Source of the DNA: Primula veris
Taxonomy: Eukaryota; Streptophyta; Magnoliopsida; Ericales; Primulaceae
Assembly (NCBI GenBank): GCA_963682055.1
Contig: OY821746.1
Coordinates: 15,427,992-15,491,991 of the forward strand
Length of the DNA: 64,000 bases
Reading direction: 5' to 3'
Positions 1-11,106 of the stretch are shown piece after piece (position 1 is the first letter of the stretch; every line of letters starts with the position of its first letter). The translations under genes were made by a program, and so were the position numbers. The notes under the pieces were generated by a model that made no database searches, was not told where the DNA came from, and worked only from the letters and a program-made list of their open reading frames with translations.

Positions 1-400
1 CGTAAATGGCGTGTTACCGAAGGAACGTCTAGGGATACTATGAAATTCCCAGCATGGCCGAAGTGCCTAGGAATACAATGAAAGTCCGTAAATGGCGTGT
101 TACCAAAGGAACGTCTAGGCATACTATGAAATCCCGTAAATGGCGTGTTACCGAAGGAACGTCTAGGGATACTATGAAATTCCCAGCATGGCCGAAGTGC
201 CTAGGAATACAATGAAAGTCCGTAAATGGCGTGTTACCAAAGGAACGTCTAGGCATACTATGAAATCCCGTAAATGGCGTGTTACCGAAGGAACGTCTAG
301 GGATACTATGAAATTCCCAACATGGCCGAAGTGCCTAGGAATACGATGAAATTCCCAACATGGCGTGTTACCGAAGGAACGCCTAGGAATACTATGAAAT
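1..400. repeat. 134-bp higher-order tandem repeat
   Basis: The word CGTAAATGGC recurs at 1, 87, 135, 221 and 269, giving a 134-bp period made of roughly 48 + 38 + 48 bp sub-units that share GAACGTCTAGG and ATACTATGAAA words. About three periods are visible and the array may extend left of the window. Its place, downstream of the antisense gene cluster and away from the LTR, fits the hypervariable 3' region of Tat-type elements, a known source of satellite-like repeats. From 400 to 609 I see no gene. Confidence 0.85.
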
Positions 401-609
401 TTATATGCAGGTACAATGCAAGGTATTATTCAGGTCCACTTTACGACGGCGATGCAATATAAATTGGCTAAAACAATGAAGGAGAATCAATCTAAACAAC
501 AAAATATCAACAAGAAGCATCTTCAAAACAGGAATAAAGAAATCACATATATAGTCCTCGCCCGCATTACGGAGGCAACAAGAAGATCAACGACACTAAA
601 GAGATACAT

Positions 610-3600
610 TTAAGAAGAGCTACTGCAGGAGGAGCACGACGGTAATTGACCGAGCTCAATCTCTTCGTCATCAGTCGTTGTGTACCCATCAGACTCATCA
701 CCATCAAAACGCTCCTCAGAAATGAGGGCATCAAAATTGGTCGTATGAGCCCCGACACAAGTCAGCGTTTGAAGCCACGCGTTGAACTCGGCTTCTTTGG
801 CGGACTCGTGAGCATCCGAGGCCGCTTTACGGCGATCATCGTCAAAGGAGAGGTCACGGCGAGCTTCAATCACAGCTGCGGAAGCATCGTATCTGGCGCG
901 GGACAAACGGAAATACTTCACCAACACGTTGGCCTTGGTCACAAGCAACTTTAATTTGCCGAAGTACTCGCCCTTTGCACGCCAATATCGATCCAAACGA
1001 CGCTCCTGAACCTCAACAGCATGCTCGGCACGGCGAACGTATTCTCGAAAAGAGGCCGCTTGGGTTTTCAGCTTGGTCCGCAGTCGAGCACATTGGTCGG
1101 TCAATTTGACATTTTTGCTCATCAAAACAATGTAGGGCCACCTGTCAGGCACCTCACTAGCCGCACCAGATGAGACCTCGTCCCGGGCAGCACCAGTAGG
1201 TCCTAACCCCGGGTTAACTAGGCATGGAGAACCAGCCTGGTGCGACGTAGTAGCATGTGCCTATAAAAAAAAAGAGGGGGGGAGACGAACGAGAAAAAAA
1301 AAAAAAAAAAAAAAAGAAGCGAGAGAATTTTTTTTATATACAAGCTACAAAGAAAACGACAAAACAAGCTATTTTACTAATCCGACAACCCCTCAACAGA
1401 CGCCGAAGTCTCTACTACATCAGCAAAATGAATATCTCGCAATGAATTAATTTGCGTCCCCAAACGCTCACGAATGACCGCCTCGATTCGGTTCAAGGCA
1501 ACCGTGGTTTCAGTTACCCCGGCCTTCGCATCCACCATGCGCTCTGCCCGGGACACACCACTCATTCCTTTTATATGCTCCAGCACCTCTAAGGCGTGAG
1601 CTCGGGCCCAATACGCTTTGGCAAAGGATAGCAGCAGATCCGCGTCCTCGAAAACGGCCCCAAGGACCAAGCTCAAGCTCGTCACACGACCTCGGGCTTC
1701 ATCACGAGAACGTCGTAGGGCACTGAGAAGTTCCTTTGCTTTACCCTTATTTGCCGTATAATGGGCGGTCTTTTTACTAAATTTCTCTCCCAAATCACGT
1801 AACCGGATCGCCAGGTTGGAAATATGAATATTCAGACCCTCGATTTCCTGATAGGCACAAGTCAATTTCGCAGTAAGGGACGCGTTAGACCTTTCCAAAT
1901 CCTCCATCACGTCACCTACACTACGACTAGGCGAGGTCCAGACCACCATGGCAAGGGGGTTATTTGGTACCTGACAATATTTTATTTTCATTTCCTTCAA
2001 AATATAACGACCACCAAAAGAAATTCACCCAAGCAAGCTCAACAGAAAGAAACCACAACACCTATATTATCACTTCCCCAAAAGAATCTGTTTCTAGATA
2101 AAAAAAAATAAAAAAAATAAAATACATAATGCTAGGAAGATAGTCAAGGTTCCACCTGAGGAGATGCTGGTGGGGGAACAACAGTAGCAGCCGGTCGAGG
2201 AGTGGACGGGGTCGACATAGAGTGAGGACGCAGCGCTGTCGAAATTGTCTGCCTCGGTAGCCGAGGCAGCTCTTCTTCACGAAGATTCGCCCAGTCCAAG
2301 GGTTTCGGCGGTGCACCATGCGGACACGGATACACCAACTCCGACCACGCCCTATCCGACAGAGGAACATTCGCGAAATTGAGCGCCCGCACATGAGCGC
2401 AGTATACAGAAAAGTTGGCCATCATCGCTAACTTTTTCCGCTCCTCCGCCTGTGCCGTTTTCAGGGCAGACACCTTAGCCTTTTCGGCTTCCACGTCCTC
2501 GGCTAGGAGCAAGTTCTCCTCCTCTAATTCGCCGTACTTAGCGGCCATGCTCTCTTTTTCCACCCTCAATTTCTCGACATCCTCGGTCATGTGCAGGAAG
2601 TCCACCGACAGTTTGTCATAATTCTCGCCCAGGGTTTTCTTCTCGGCGACCAATTTCTCCTTCTCGGCCACCAGATTATCCTTCTCGGTCACCAGCTTCT
2701 CTTTCTCACCCTCTAGCGCTCCCAGCTAATCCCGTAGCGCCACGGCACTCACAGCAATCTGCACTTCAACACATTAGTTTCCAAATAAAATACAAGTACC
2801 CAACCTATATAGTGCAATACGAGCCCCACGTACCCTCAGCGCATCCGCGTGGGCCTGCTCTATAACTGACATTGTAGGTTGGGCAGATAGTTTTTCTGCA
2901 TTCTTGAACACAAGGGGTTTCAGAGCCGTATACCCCATCTTCAATGTTCTCGGTTGATCCAGCAGTTCACCCCTACATCGGTCAATGTACCGGGTCATTG
3001 CAACCCCGTCAACCAACCCTTTCTCGGATTCGTCGAGAGACTCATCCTCGACACCCGTCACAACATTCCCGGCATTCTCTTCGATGCCTTTCATCTCCAC
3101 ACCCACGTCCTCCTCCAACTGCTCAATCTCAGGGGCCCTATGCTCGATCTCTTCCTCATTACGGAGGGGCGAGCACACGGACAAATCTATCGGACCCTCG
3201 GTGGGAATAGGCGAGATGACCGGCAAAGTCATCGTACCCTCTCCCATGTTCGTCAAGAGGTTCATATATCCGAATACATCGTCGACCGACCCCTGAAACA
3301 CAATAATACCCATAGACCGGGCAAGAGCGAGGGTAACCAATGGAGAAGTCAGTAGCTGAAACAAGATGACTAATAAAGCAAAGCACTAGCGAACTAAATG
3401 ACAAACAACCAAAAGACAACAAAATCATAATAACTATACACATACCTCGCCCGGAGCAGAGGCATCCTCGGCGGTATCCCCTTGACCAGCGACACACACC
3501 CCCTCGCCCGAACCAACGTTAGCATCTTCCTCGGTAACCGATGTATCGGTTCCCCTAGCCCTCTTCGTTGTTTCAACGACAGGGTCAGCTGCACGACGCT

Positions 3601-4561
3601 TAGAACGAACGGCCTTTTTCCCAAGCCGAGTAGCACATCGAGCCTGGACCAACTTTAAGAATTCCTCCTCGGGCTCTTTGGGGATCTCGGGTGCCGGATT
3701 TCCCTTGGTCACCGACCCCATAGGGTAACCGAGCAACATCGGAGCCGTACGACTCGCAGGATCCGGTGTAGGTCCAGGCCCCCACCATTTCCAAAGAGCT
3801 AACAGAGCCTCTACATTGGGGGCGCCGAGGTCTGACATGATGGGAGCATTGGTCGCCGGTCCAGGAATCTGGTGTCCCGCACAACCCCATGCACCGGAAG
3901 CAATTACAATACCAAGATTACGCTCTTTATTGGTATCCGGCAAACCGATAACGAGCCGGCAAAAGGCACGCAGAGTCTTCAAATACGAGCTGCGACGCTC
4001 AAAGCTCAGACTATAGACTCCAAAGACAACCTTCAGTTCAATCGGTATTCCGGACAACTCCGATAGCCTTTGGATACCATTCAGAGTACGGTAACCATTT
4101 AGGGCCAGTTGGGCCGGAGCAATTTGGACGGCCTCAAAGAACGAAGCCACCCAGTTTGTAAAGGGCAGTCGAAGACCACCAGTAAAGAATGCCGAAGAAC
4201 GCACGGCCACCTCGCCGGCACCTCCTCGTCAGAAATAGGAAGCCGGATATGTATGTTGTCAGGTATTCCGGCGAGTTCTTTAAAATCCTTCTCCACGAAT
4301 GTGCCAACTTGGGCCACACTTTGGGTCAAAATTTCCTATACAAATATCATCAAAAGTCCATCAATATACTAACCAAATACACACACCAGAACCACATCAA
4401 TAGAACGAGAGCCACCACCCCCCAACGCACATTACATCAGAATCATCAGACATATATAGATAACCATATACCAACGACACACCTATGACCACAACGACAA
4501 CTCAAATACAACTCCTAAAAGAGGGAAGGGGGGAGAACAAAAAATCACTTACAGTAATCAT
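610..4561 (-). pseudogene. Long spliced antisense gene of the LTR element: Transposase_28-like domain plus coiled coils (left copy, broken)
   Basis: Inferred exons on the minus strand: 4553-4561 (ATG ATT ACT, then GTAAGT), 3446-4335, 2834-3355, 2144-2758, about 1377-1970 and about 610-1236. Junctions are phase 0 where they can be compared with the right copy. Exon 2 has the GGLRLPF...LNGYRTLNGI...VFGVYSLSFE pattern of putative gypsy-type transposon proteins (PF04195-like). Exon 4 has heptad-like EKEKLVAEK repeats followed by a conserved block ending PKPLDWANL. Exon 5 and the last ORF are also coiled coil; the last ORF ends in a Ser/Cys-rich acidic tail. Lesions: about 16 bp missing near 4213 relative to the right copy (frameshift after ISDEEV), and a TAG stop at 2726-2728 where the right copy has CAG. 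Whether 610-1236 belongs to the same transcript is uncertain. No cellular function is known to me. Confidence 0.65.
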
Positions 4562-5263
4562 TATGAGCAAGCAAGCGCGAACAGCAGCAAGTCTTCCAAC
4601 AAAACCACGAAACCCTAGATCAAGCGGCCGAACTCTTTTCCTTTTTGGCGGGAAGAATATGCTTTAGAGAGAGAACGATATTTTCTTCAGCGAATTCTAT
4701 GATAAAAATAAACATGATTACTTGGCACAATAAAAAGGAGTGGAGTCACAAAAGGAATAAAATAATAACCGTCCTTTGGTGTAACAGAGGTTTACCTTTT
4801 TCCAACCATACGAAAGTCAACAACCGCTGCTCTTTTTAAACAAATACACGCTCCAGATTTCGCCACGTCAGCGCGTATCCCACTACCCAAGGCAGTTCAC
4901 ATCATTAGACCTAAATAAACGGCCAGTGGACCCTACCACGAAAAGCTTCTCACATACGCTACCACTACTATCACACCGAGAATATCCCCCGATTAAAGTT
5001 CCTCGACTCCCAAACCTATCCTTAACACAAGGGCACACCGAACAAAGTGGACGAAGACCGTTTCTAGCTTGATGGCAGCGAGCATCAAGTCTAACAACGC
5101 TCTCCGGGGGGATAACCGGGCATATTGTTCGGTGTATGATCAGAGACATAAAAGAGAAGCAAACAGGAAATAAAATAGGACAGAATCAAATGCAAGACAA
5201 GTTTTATTCATCCACAAAGGGGGAAACACAAACAATACAACAGAAAAAGAAAATACACCCGTC

Positions 5264-5626
5264 CTACTTTTTCGAACTATCCCCCATAGCAACATCCCTC
5301 TTCGCCAAAAGTTCCTCCAGACGCTCTTTCTCCCTAACCAAACGAGAAATCGCCATCTCAGCCTGTTTCAAGGCGTAAGACTGAGACTCGCATTTTTGCT
5401 CGGCCTTGAAACGAGCAGTGCCCTCCTCGTCCCAATATTGTTTAAACCTCCTCGCTTCAGTCCGAGCACACATGAGATCATGTTTCAGCCATGACATCTC
5501 AATTTCTTTTAGTTGAAGAGGAGTCAAATCCTCCTCCCCAAAGCCAGGGGGACGAGGTAGCAAAAAGGTAGGCTCCTCTTCCATAAGGGTTTTCTTTTTG
5601 GAGGCAGACCTAGTGATGGGAGCCAT
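5264..5626 (-). CDS. Small coiled-coil protein, cassette gene 5 (left copy)
   Basis: A 120-aa single-exon ORF starting MAPITRSASKKK at the ATG at 5626. In-frame codons continue upstream, but the conserved start and the right copy (59750-60112) favour this Met. The N-terminus is basic with a PRPPGFGEEDLTPLQL stretch; residues 45-115 are a charged helix ending in an ELLAK...KK tail. It is antisense to the retroelement and about 0.7 kb upstream of the long spliced gene. I recognise no family. A short DNA-binding or scaffolding coiled coil is possible but unproven. Confidence 0.6.
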   Translation of the reverse strand: MAPITRSASKKKTLMEEEPTFLLPRPPGFGEEDLTPLQLKEIEMSWLKHDLMCARTEARRFKQYWDEEGTARFKAEQKCESQSYALKQAEMAISRLVREKERLEELLAKRDVAMGDSSKK

Positions 5627-5846
5627 CTCACGCAAAAGCAAATTATAAAACAAGAGAGAGGTAGAAATTGATAATGAGATACAGGCAATATGGAGCATTT
5701 ATAGAGAATCAAAAGGCACAAAATACGAAGCGTTACAATGGTTCACAAGACAGGCACGAGACACGAAAAGATACAACTGATTCATCAAATACAGAAGATA
5801 AAACACAAATGGCAAAAGGGGAAATACAAAAGAAAACCAGCCCAAT

Positions 5847-6326
5847 CTAAGGATCAATGGGTGGAAAAACCGAACTGCCAGACCGAGAGAAAGCAAAACG
5901 AGCAGAACAATTCAACCGAGCTTGGTAGGAATCGTTCATGGCGACCAAATCGTCATTCTCCGAGGAGAGCCTGTTATTTTCCGTAGTAAGAACCCTGACG
6001 CGTTCCACGAGCCGAGCATTCTTTACCATTATGTTAGCTAGGCCTTGAGGAGAGTTGTCAAACTCATCTTGAGAATGGTCCCAAATTTCCTCGGCATCAT
6101 ACCAGGAGTTGGCCAGATGGTTTCTCTGCAGCAACAAGTGATCGAGCTGGCGACTCAGTGCCGAGATCTCGGTCCACTTCACCGTCTCTTCGGGATAAGA
6201 GCCGAACAAGCTCAAGGCCAAAACGCCATACTCTTTCTCAAGCCTTGCCATCCGACGGCGGACCCGAGATACCTCAGTATCCAAGCCCTTCATCTGAGCA
6301 TGATATCTCACCACAGGTCCAGACAT
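5847..6326 (-). CDS. Small coiled-coil protein, cassette gene 4 (left copy)
   Basis: A 159-aa ORF beginning MSGPVVRYHAQMKGLD. Two helical coiled-coil stretches (about residues 10-40 and 95-135, the latter with ERVRVLTTENNRL leucine spacing) flank a central HLLLQRNHLANSWYDAEEIWDH block. The C-terminus is Ser-rich and ends FPPIDP. The right copy at 59018-59497 is collinear without gaps. No catalytic motif is visible. It opens with MSGP, as does the gene at 7374-7667. Confidence 0.6.
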   Translation of the reverse strand: MSGPVVRYHAQMKGLDTEVSRVRRRMARLEKEYGVLALSLFGSYPEETVKWTEISALSRQLDHLLLQRNHLANSWYDAEEIWDHSQDEFDNSPQGLANIMVKNARLVERVRVLTTENNRLSSENDDLVAMNDSYQARLNCSARFAFSRSGSSVFPPIDP

Positions 6327-6724
6327 TCTGGGAAATTGTTTAGTACGGAAGAAAATAAAGGGCTAAGGAAGAGAGAAGCAAAAAGAAAAAAGAGATGATA
6401 AACTACCAAAGAAAAGAGAAGTACTTATAGAACAAAGAGTATGATATTTTATGACCTTGCTTGGGAAATTGCATATTTCCTGACATGCTGGGGGGGGCAT
6501 GTACATTTCCTGACCTACTAGGGAGCAGGCACATATGTTTGCCAGTGATGGGGACATCTATTGACATCTGAGACTACAGTGCAGAAGAAATAAAGACGAG
6601 ATATTCAAAGATCTAGATTCCAGACAAACAACAAACCACAGGTACAATATAAAAAGAAAGGCAAAAAGAAAAGGGCAAAAATACTTTTCATTAATGAAGA
6701 TGGAATACATCATTGTTCATTACA

Positions 6725-6845
6725 TCAATAGACAATATTACATCGAGGTCTGTTACATCAAGGTCTATTACATCCGAGATAAAAACCTATTACATCCGAG
6801 ATAAAAACCTATTACATTCGAAAAGATCTATTACATCCAAGAAGA
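6725..6845. repeat. Short tandem repeat of a GATGTAATAG-type unit
   Basis: On the minus strand the words GATGTAATAG and GATGTAATAGG recur about every 15-24 bp between cassette genes 4 and 3. Two adjacent units at 6770-6810 are nearly identical. The matching interval of the right copy (58570-58650) has the same word in a diverged arrangement. Confidence 0.55.
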
Positions 6846-7373
6846 GCAGGTACAGAAGATCAGGCCAAGGATCAACTATATCAGCTGACCAAGTGAGCAG
6901 GAGACGCCAAAAAGAAAAAGTAAGAAGAAAGAGAAAGGAAAAGCAAGAAGAGGAAAAGAAGAAGAGTGCAAGAAAAGAAGGAAGTGGTAAGAAAGAAGAG
7001 TCAAAAAGAAAAATGACCAACCCTAAATGTAACACAAAACCCTTTGGATCACAGGGCTGATTGTTACATCGTAGTGGTGCATAAAAAAAAAAAAAGAGTG
7101 ATGGGAGAGAAGATGAAGAAAAAGAAAGAGGAGGCACAGAAGAAAAACAGATGAGAAGAAGATAAAGAGACGAAGGAGACAGACAACTAAAAAGGAAGTC
7201 AATGAAATAAAAAAGAAAAGAATAAAAAGTACGAGAAAACAGAGTATAAAAAAAAACACAAGAGAGGAAGAGGAAGAAATGATGGAAACGGAGAAATAAA
7301 AAAAAAAAAAAAAGGAAGAGATGGGAAAAGATGGGGAAAGAGCAGATAAAAAGAAAAAAAAGAAGGGGGAAGG

Positions 7374-7667
7374 TTAGGGGGAAGTCGATCGGTATCGATG
7401 AGAGGGCCCGGCAGAGACATCCCTGTCCCTCAGTGTCGGGTTCCCCCTTAGCATCTCATTCTCTTCGACTAGAGCCTGACGAGCACGTCGGCAGTAAGCC
7501 AGTTCGGATCTTAGCCAAGTTAATTCCCGAACCATCTCGGTATGGTGATGACGCATCACCTTCAATTCCTCCTCGGCATCCCTCAACAGCCTTTGTACAT
7601 GGTTATAGGAGGCTTCAAAGGCCTCCACTTGCAAAGCTAATGCTGATTGGGTGAAAGGACCAGACAT
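7374..7667 (-). CDS. Small coiled-coil protein, cassette gene 3 (left copy)
   Basis: A 97-aa ORF from MSGPFTQSALALQ to a YRSTSP tail. The centre (about residues 20-70) is a continuous amphipathic helix with AEEELKVMRHHHTEMVREL. I count 7 substitutions and no gaps against the right copy (57834-58127); the last 30 residues are identical. An in-frame ATG 72 nt upstream exists in both copies, but the MSGP start matches gene 4. A long purine/pyrimidine-biased tract follows the stop (about 7080-7370). Function unknown. Confidence 0.6.
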   Translation of the reverse strand: MSGPFTQSALALQVEAFEASYNHVQRLLRDAEEELKVMRHHHTEMVRELTWLRSELAYCRRARQALVEENEMLRGNPTLRDRDVSAGPSHRYRSTSP

Positions 7668-8260
7668 CTTAGGGAAATTATAAGATGAGGGTCTATATAT
7701 GGGGGAAAATAATATGATGAGAAGTGTGGATGTAACCATGCTGTAAGCAGGTATTTATAGATCAATTGTATGAGGGCTGGGATTGAGAGTCGCAACCATT
7801 CGCCAATGGATATTCAGAAGCGATGGCACTCAAAAGAAGTGACTGTTCAAGAAAAACGTTTGGATTCCCAAAAGACTCTAAAGAGCGTGAGTAATTAAAA
7901 GCCACTCCTGTTCAAGAAACGTTTGGATTCTTACCAATATTTAAAGGGAGTAAGTAATAATGGCATTGAAACACGCGTCGTTTTTGGGAAGAGCAGCGGT
8001 TCAAATAAATATCCCAGATCTTTTGCACAAGGCTCAAGAAATCCTATTAATCCCTAGATATAAAGAATAAGGAGGTCCAATGGATAAGATCAAACGCCAG
8101 GCCCAAGAAAAGCATTAATGAGGCCACAAGCGTGCGCAGTCAAAATAAATTGCATTGGGAAAGTAATTCTGATATAAACAAGAAAAAGAAATCTTTATTG
8201 ATTGGTTGATACTTCGTTACAGAAGAAGCACAAAGAGGAAATACAATGAAAACAATAAAA

Positions 8261-8599
8261 TCATTTCATAGAAGGGCCCGATTCGTCATTCGGCTTCCTT
8301 TTCGACCGAGCATACACTTCCTTAAGGGCCAATTTGTAAGCCCTCTTGGAAGCAAGCTGCCTATCTCTGGAGGCCTCGAGCTCTTTGATCCGGGCACGAG
8401 CACGAATACTGTCGAGCAAAGACCTCTGGTGCTCCTTCTCTAGGGCATCCAATCGCTCGTCTAGTTCGACGGCCCGACGAGCTTCCACCGACAGCCGGGC
8501 AACCCTCTTCTCGAGATAACGCACCTTCTGAACTTCCTCTTCCAGACGGGCAACGTATTCAGGAAGGTTGTCACCATACTTTTCGAGAGGAGAAGCCAT
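8261..8599 (-). CDS. Small coiled-coil protein, cassette gene 2 (left copy)
   Basis: A 112-aa ORF starting MASPLEKYGDNLPEYV at 8599. A TATA-like TTATAAAA lies about 50 bp upstream at 8650-8657, which argues against the longer in-frame extension to 8803. Almost the whole protein is predicted coiled coil. The C-terminal KRAYKLALKEVYARSK segment is closely related to KRAYKLAFKELHARSR in gene 1, so genes 1 and 2 are paralogues. The right copy is 56859-57197, with 14 substitutions and no gaps by my count. Confidence 0.62.
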   Translation of the reverse strand: MASPLEKYGDNLPEYVARLEEEVQKVRYLEKRVARLSVEARRAVELDERLDALEKEHQRSLLDSIRARARIKELEASRDRQLASKRAYKLALKEVYARSKRKPNDESGPSMK

Positions 8600-8903
8600 T
8601 TGTTCGTTAATAAAGAATGAACCGCATAAAAAATACTGGGATAGTCCCCTTTTATAAGAAGAAAAAAGGAGTAGGTCAAATGTCATCTCGAATAAATACA
8701 ACCTCTTGAACTTCCCAAGAGCATTAAAGGCGAATTCACCACAGTTCCAAATCCAATTAAAGTCATCCAAAAAGACATCAAGAAGATAAACAGACAAGAA
8801 CAAGGAAAGGAAAATATTTTATTAATTCCAAAAAACTTCGATTACAACTGAGGAGAAGACTCCCCATTCAAGAGAAATTACGACAGAAATTACAAAAGAC
8901 TAA

Positions 8904-9224
8904 TTATTTCGAGGAAGAGCCTTCTTCATCGTCATCCGAACTCGGTCTGGACCGAGCATGCAACTCCTTGAAGGCAAGCTTATAGGCCCTTTTTGCTGCC
9001 TTCTGCTTAGCCAGATTAGCCTCGAGCTTCTTTATATGCTCATAGGCCCAATCCCGATCGGCCATCGTCACATGATGATCGGAATCCATGTCAGACAACC
9101 TTTTCTTGTAGTTTGAAACCTTGGCCACGAGTTTCTTATTCGCGGTACGAGATTTCTTGATTTCCGTTTCTAAATATGAAATATAATTAAAGGAGCTCTC
9201 ACCAGTAGAACCAGAAGAAGCCAT
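8904..9224 (-). CDS. Small coiled-coil protein, cassette gene 1 (left copy)
   Basis: A 106-aa ORF, the first gene behind the LTR. It starts MASSGSTGESSFNYIS, runs as coiled coil from about residue 17 to 90 and ends in an acidic-serine tail DDDEEGSSSK. A TATAAA (minus strand, 9279-9284) lies about 55 bp upstream of the ATG, and an AATAAAAT polyadenylation-like signal follows the stop near 8815. Only 5 of 106 residues differ from the right copy at 56235-56555. No known family recognised. Confidence 0.65.
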   Translation of the reverse strand: MASSGSTGESSFNYISYLETEIKKSRTANKKLVAKVSNYKKRLSDMDSDHHVTMADRDWAYEHIKKLEANLAKQKAAKRAYKLAFKELHARSRPSSDDDEEGSSSK

Positions 9225-9468
9225 TATGTCACGAGCAAATTAGTAGTAAAATGCCTAATTATGGAGGGAGCACACCCCTTTATAGGAGTTTTCCTCGAAG
9301 AAAGATATTAGGATAGGAAACATTAAATGTGCCCCCCCTGGAAAACGTCGCGAGTCTATTGCGTTTCTCGATGAAGCATTGGGAAAAACAAGACCGAAGT
9401 AACGTTCTCAACAAACCGAACATGACTCCCCCGACATGGAAACCACGCCGAGGAAGTCAGGGAGCACT

Positions 9469-10036
9469 TGATAGAACATAAAAATCAGACCCGAATATTT
9501 TATTCGGGTCATAATCAACCCACTTTATAAATGGGTATCCAACGCTTAAATGGGTCATCTCATACTTTTTATAGGAATTGGGGTGCTACTACCCAAAGCC
9601 CAAGCCCAATCAAAGGGGGACCCTTGTCTGAAAAATCCCTGGGATGAAGACATTTGTCAATATCCTAGAAGGCGCAGTTGCCTATAAATAGCCAACTACC
9701 CCTCCTAGAAAAGGACCAGAAAATCTATCCAAAAATTATAGAGAGAAGTTAAGAAAAGAGAGAAACTAACCAAAGCGTATCACTTCGAGAAATAAACCGA
9801 GAAAAGACAGCCGAGCACCGAATAAGAGAGGAGAAAGATCAAGACGAGAGATCAAATAGGTATATCGAGCATAATTGTAGAACCGAAATACTAATCTGAG
9901 CAAATGTAATAGTCCGAACAAGGACAATAATCCGAGCAATAATAAAGATCGGGAAGTATCATTTATTCACGGTTGATTTATCATTATATCATTATTGAAA
10001 AGCCTAACGCGACCGACCAAAGTTATGGCTTTATCA
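9469..10036 (+). mobile_element. 3' LTR of the left element
   Basis: Begins TGATAGAACAT and ends GCTTTATCA, giving inverted terminal TGATA/TATCA with canonical TG...CA. A TATA box (CCTATAAATAG) sits at 9681-9691 and could drive transcription rightward. A hairpin-forming palindrome (ACCCGAATA...TATTCGGGT) lies near 9490-9512. The reverse complement is present at 55418-55991. The upstream GGAAGTCAGGGAGCAC is only weakly purine-rich, so the polypurine tract is not convincing. Confidence 0.72.
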
Positions 10037-10935
10037 CTTCTAGTAAGAGGGATAAGTCAGGCTGGGTGTATTTGGACGAAGAACTTGCTAGTAGAGATAA
10101 AGGGAAAACCGGAAAACTTGCTAGTAAAGATAAAGAGAAAGAGAAAGTGAAAGCCGAAAAAGTTGCAAGTAGAGACAAAGGGAAAGCCGAAGAAATGCCA
10201 ATTTAGCCAACTAGTAGGACGTGTAGGAAGACAAATAACCCCACCACTAGGAAAACCTTGAAGTACAGTGAGCAAATATGGCTCATGTTATATAATTTAA
10301 GTGATACGGTAAATGATGTGCGTGGTGATGGTAACTATGGCTTTCGAGTAATTGTAAAAGTGTTGCATAAAAATGGAGGGGAAGAAAATTGGTTCGAAAT
10401 TATATGGGAGTTGTATCAGGAGATTTGTCGAATGAGAGGTGTTTATTATAATATGTTTCAAAACTTAAATCCAGAACATTTTAATTATGATTATATTTTA
10501 TCAAGTTTGGATTATAGCAATACTCAAAACGACGCCCCTATCGATAAATGGATTAGATTTTCGGCATGTGGTTTTCTAATTGCATCTTGTTATAATATAC
10601 CACTTGTAGTATTGGAAAATATCAATATCGGTCGGGGTGTAGTTTGTCGAAACACCACTTATTTACCTCTTGACAATACGCCTCCTAAACTGACACATTA
10701 CATCCCTGCTGTAATGGTGTATGTCAACGGATGCCATTATGCTGAAGTTGTTTCTAAAGACGGAAATTTCCCGATGCCAGCTATTATAGGTCGGTGGGAA
10801 GAAGAATACATTACAGACGTTGATTCGTGGAAACAAATCTTTCGACCAAATTTCAACTTTTACATAGCCTTGCAAAGGCAAGATGGAAAAGAAATCGATA
10901 CTGAAAACATATACAACTTATGCGATCCATATTAG
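10037..10935 (+). pseudogene. OTU-like cysteine protease of transposon origin, cut by the LTR element
   Basis: An open frame enters directly from the LTR junction with lysine-rich ASRDKGK repeats, hits a TAG at 10204-10206, then continues to 10935 with an OTU-like fold. The block DVRGDGNYGFRVI corresponds to the OTU active-site loop, normally DGNCxFR; the catalytic Cys is Tyr here (TAT codon). A later NGCHYAEV segment would carry the catalytic His. OTU proteases of this type are common in plant MULE and related transposons. The missing Cys, the stop and truncation at the LTR insertion make it a dead gene. Confidence 0.65.
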
Positions 10936-11106
10936 TTTTTCATGTATGATACTATTTTTCTAACTTTTTGTAACTGATTGTAATGAGGCCGAAGTTAAAT
11001 TATGTAATGTTTCATATTTTTAATAATTTTCCCCGCTTTAACAACTTATTGTGTGGTTAATATAGTTGTTTTTATTTTTGAAGTTTTACTTTAAGCAAAA
11101 TGTACT

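Larger units (their letters stand above)
1..10036 (+). mobile_element. 3' part of LTR retrotransposon (Tat-like), left copy
   Basis: The block ends in an LTR at 9469-10036 that reads in the + direction, so the element is in + orientation and only its 3' part is in the window. All genes between 610 and 9224 are on the minus strand, antisense to the element. The same block appears inverted at 55418-64000. Antisense extra ORFs and tandem repeats between pol and the 3' LTR are known for Tat-lineage Ty3/gypsy elements. No gag, pol or primer site is in view, so the lineage is inferred. The sequence flanking the LTR end is CTTCT; its partner target-site copy would lie outside the window. Confidence 0.7.

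Noticed and set aside
1..400. CRISPR-like array and a 72-aa ORF across the repeat
   Set aside because: Units are contiguous with no unique spacers, the context is a plant retroelement, and the ORF is only the repeat translated.
6790..7420. Phe/Leu/Ser-rich membrane-protein-like ORFs (also 58081-58675)
   Set aside because: They lie in pyrimidine-rich spacers after cassette gene 3, differ between copies and have no conserved frame.
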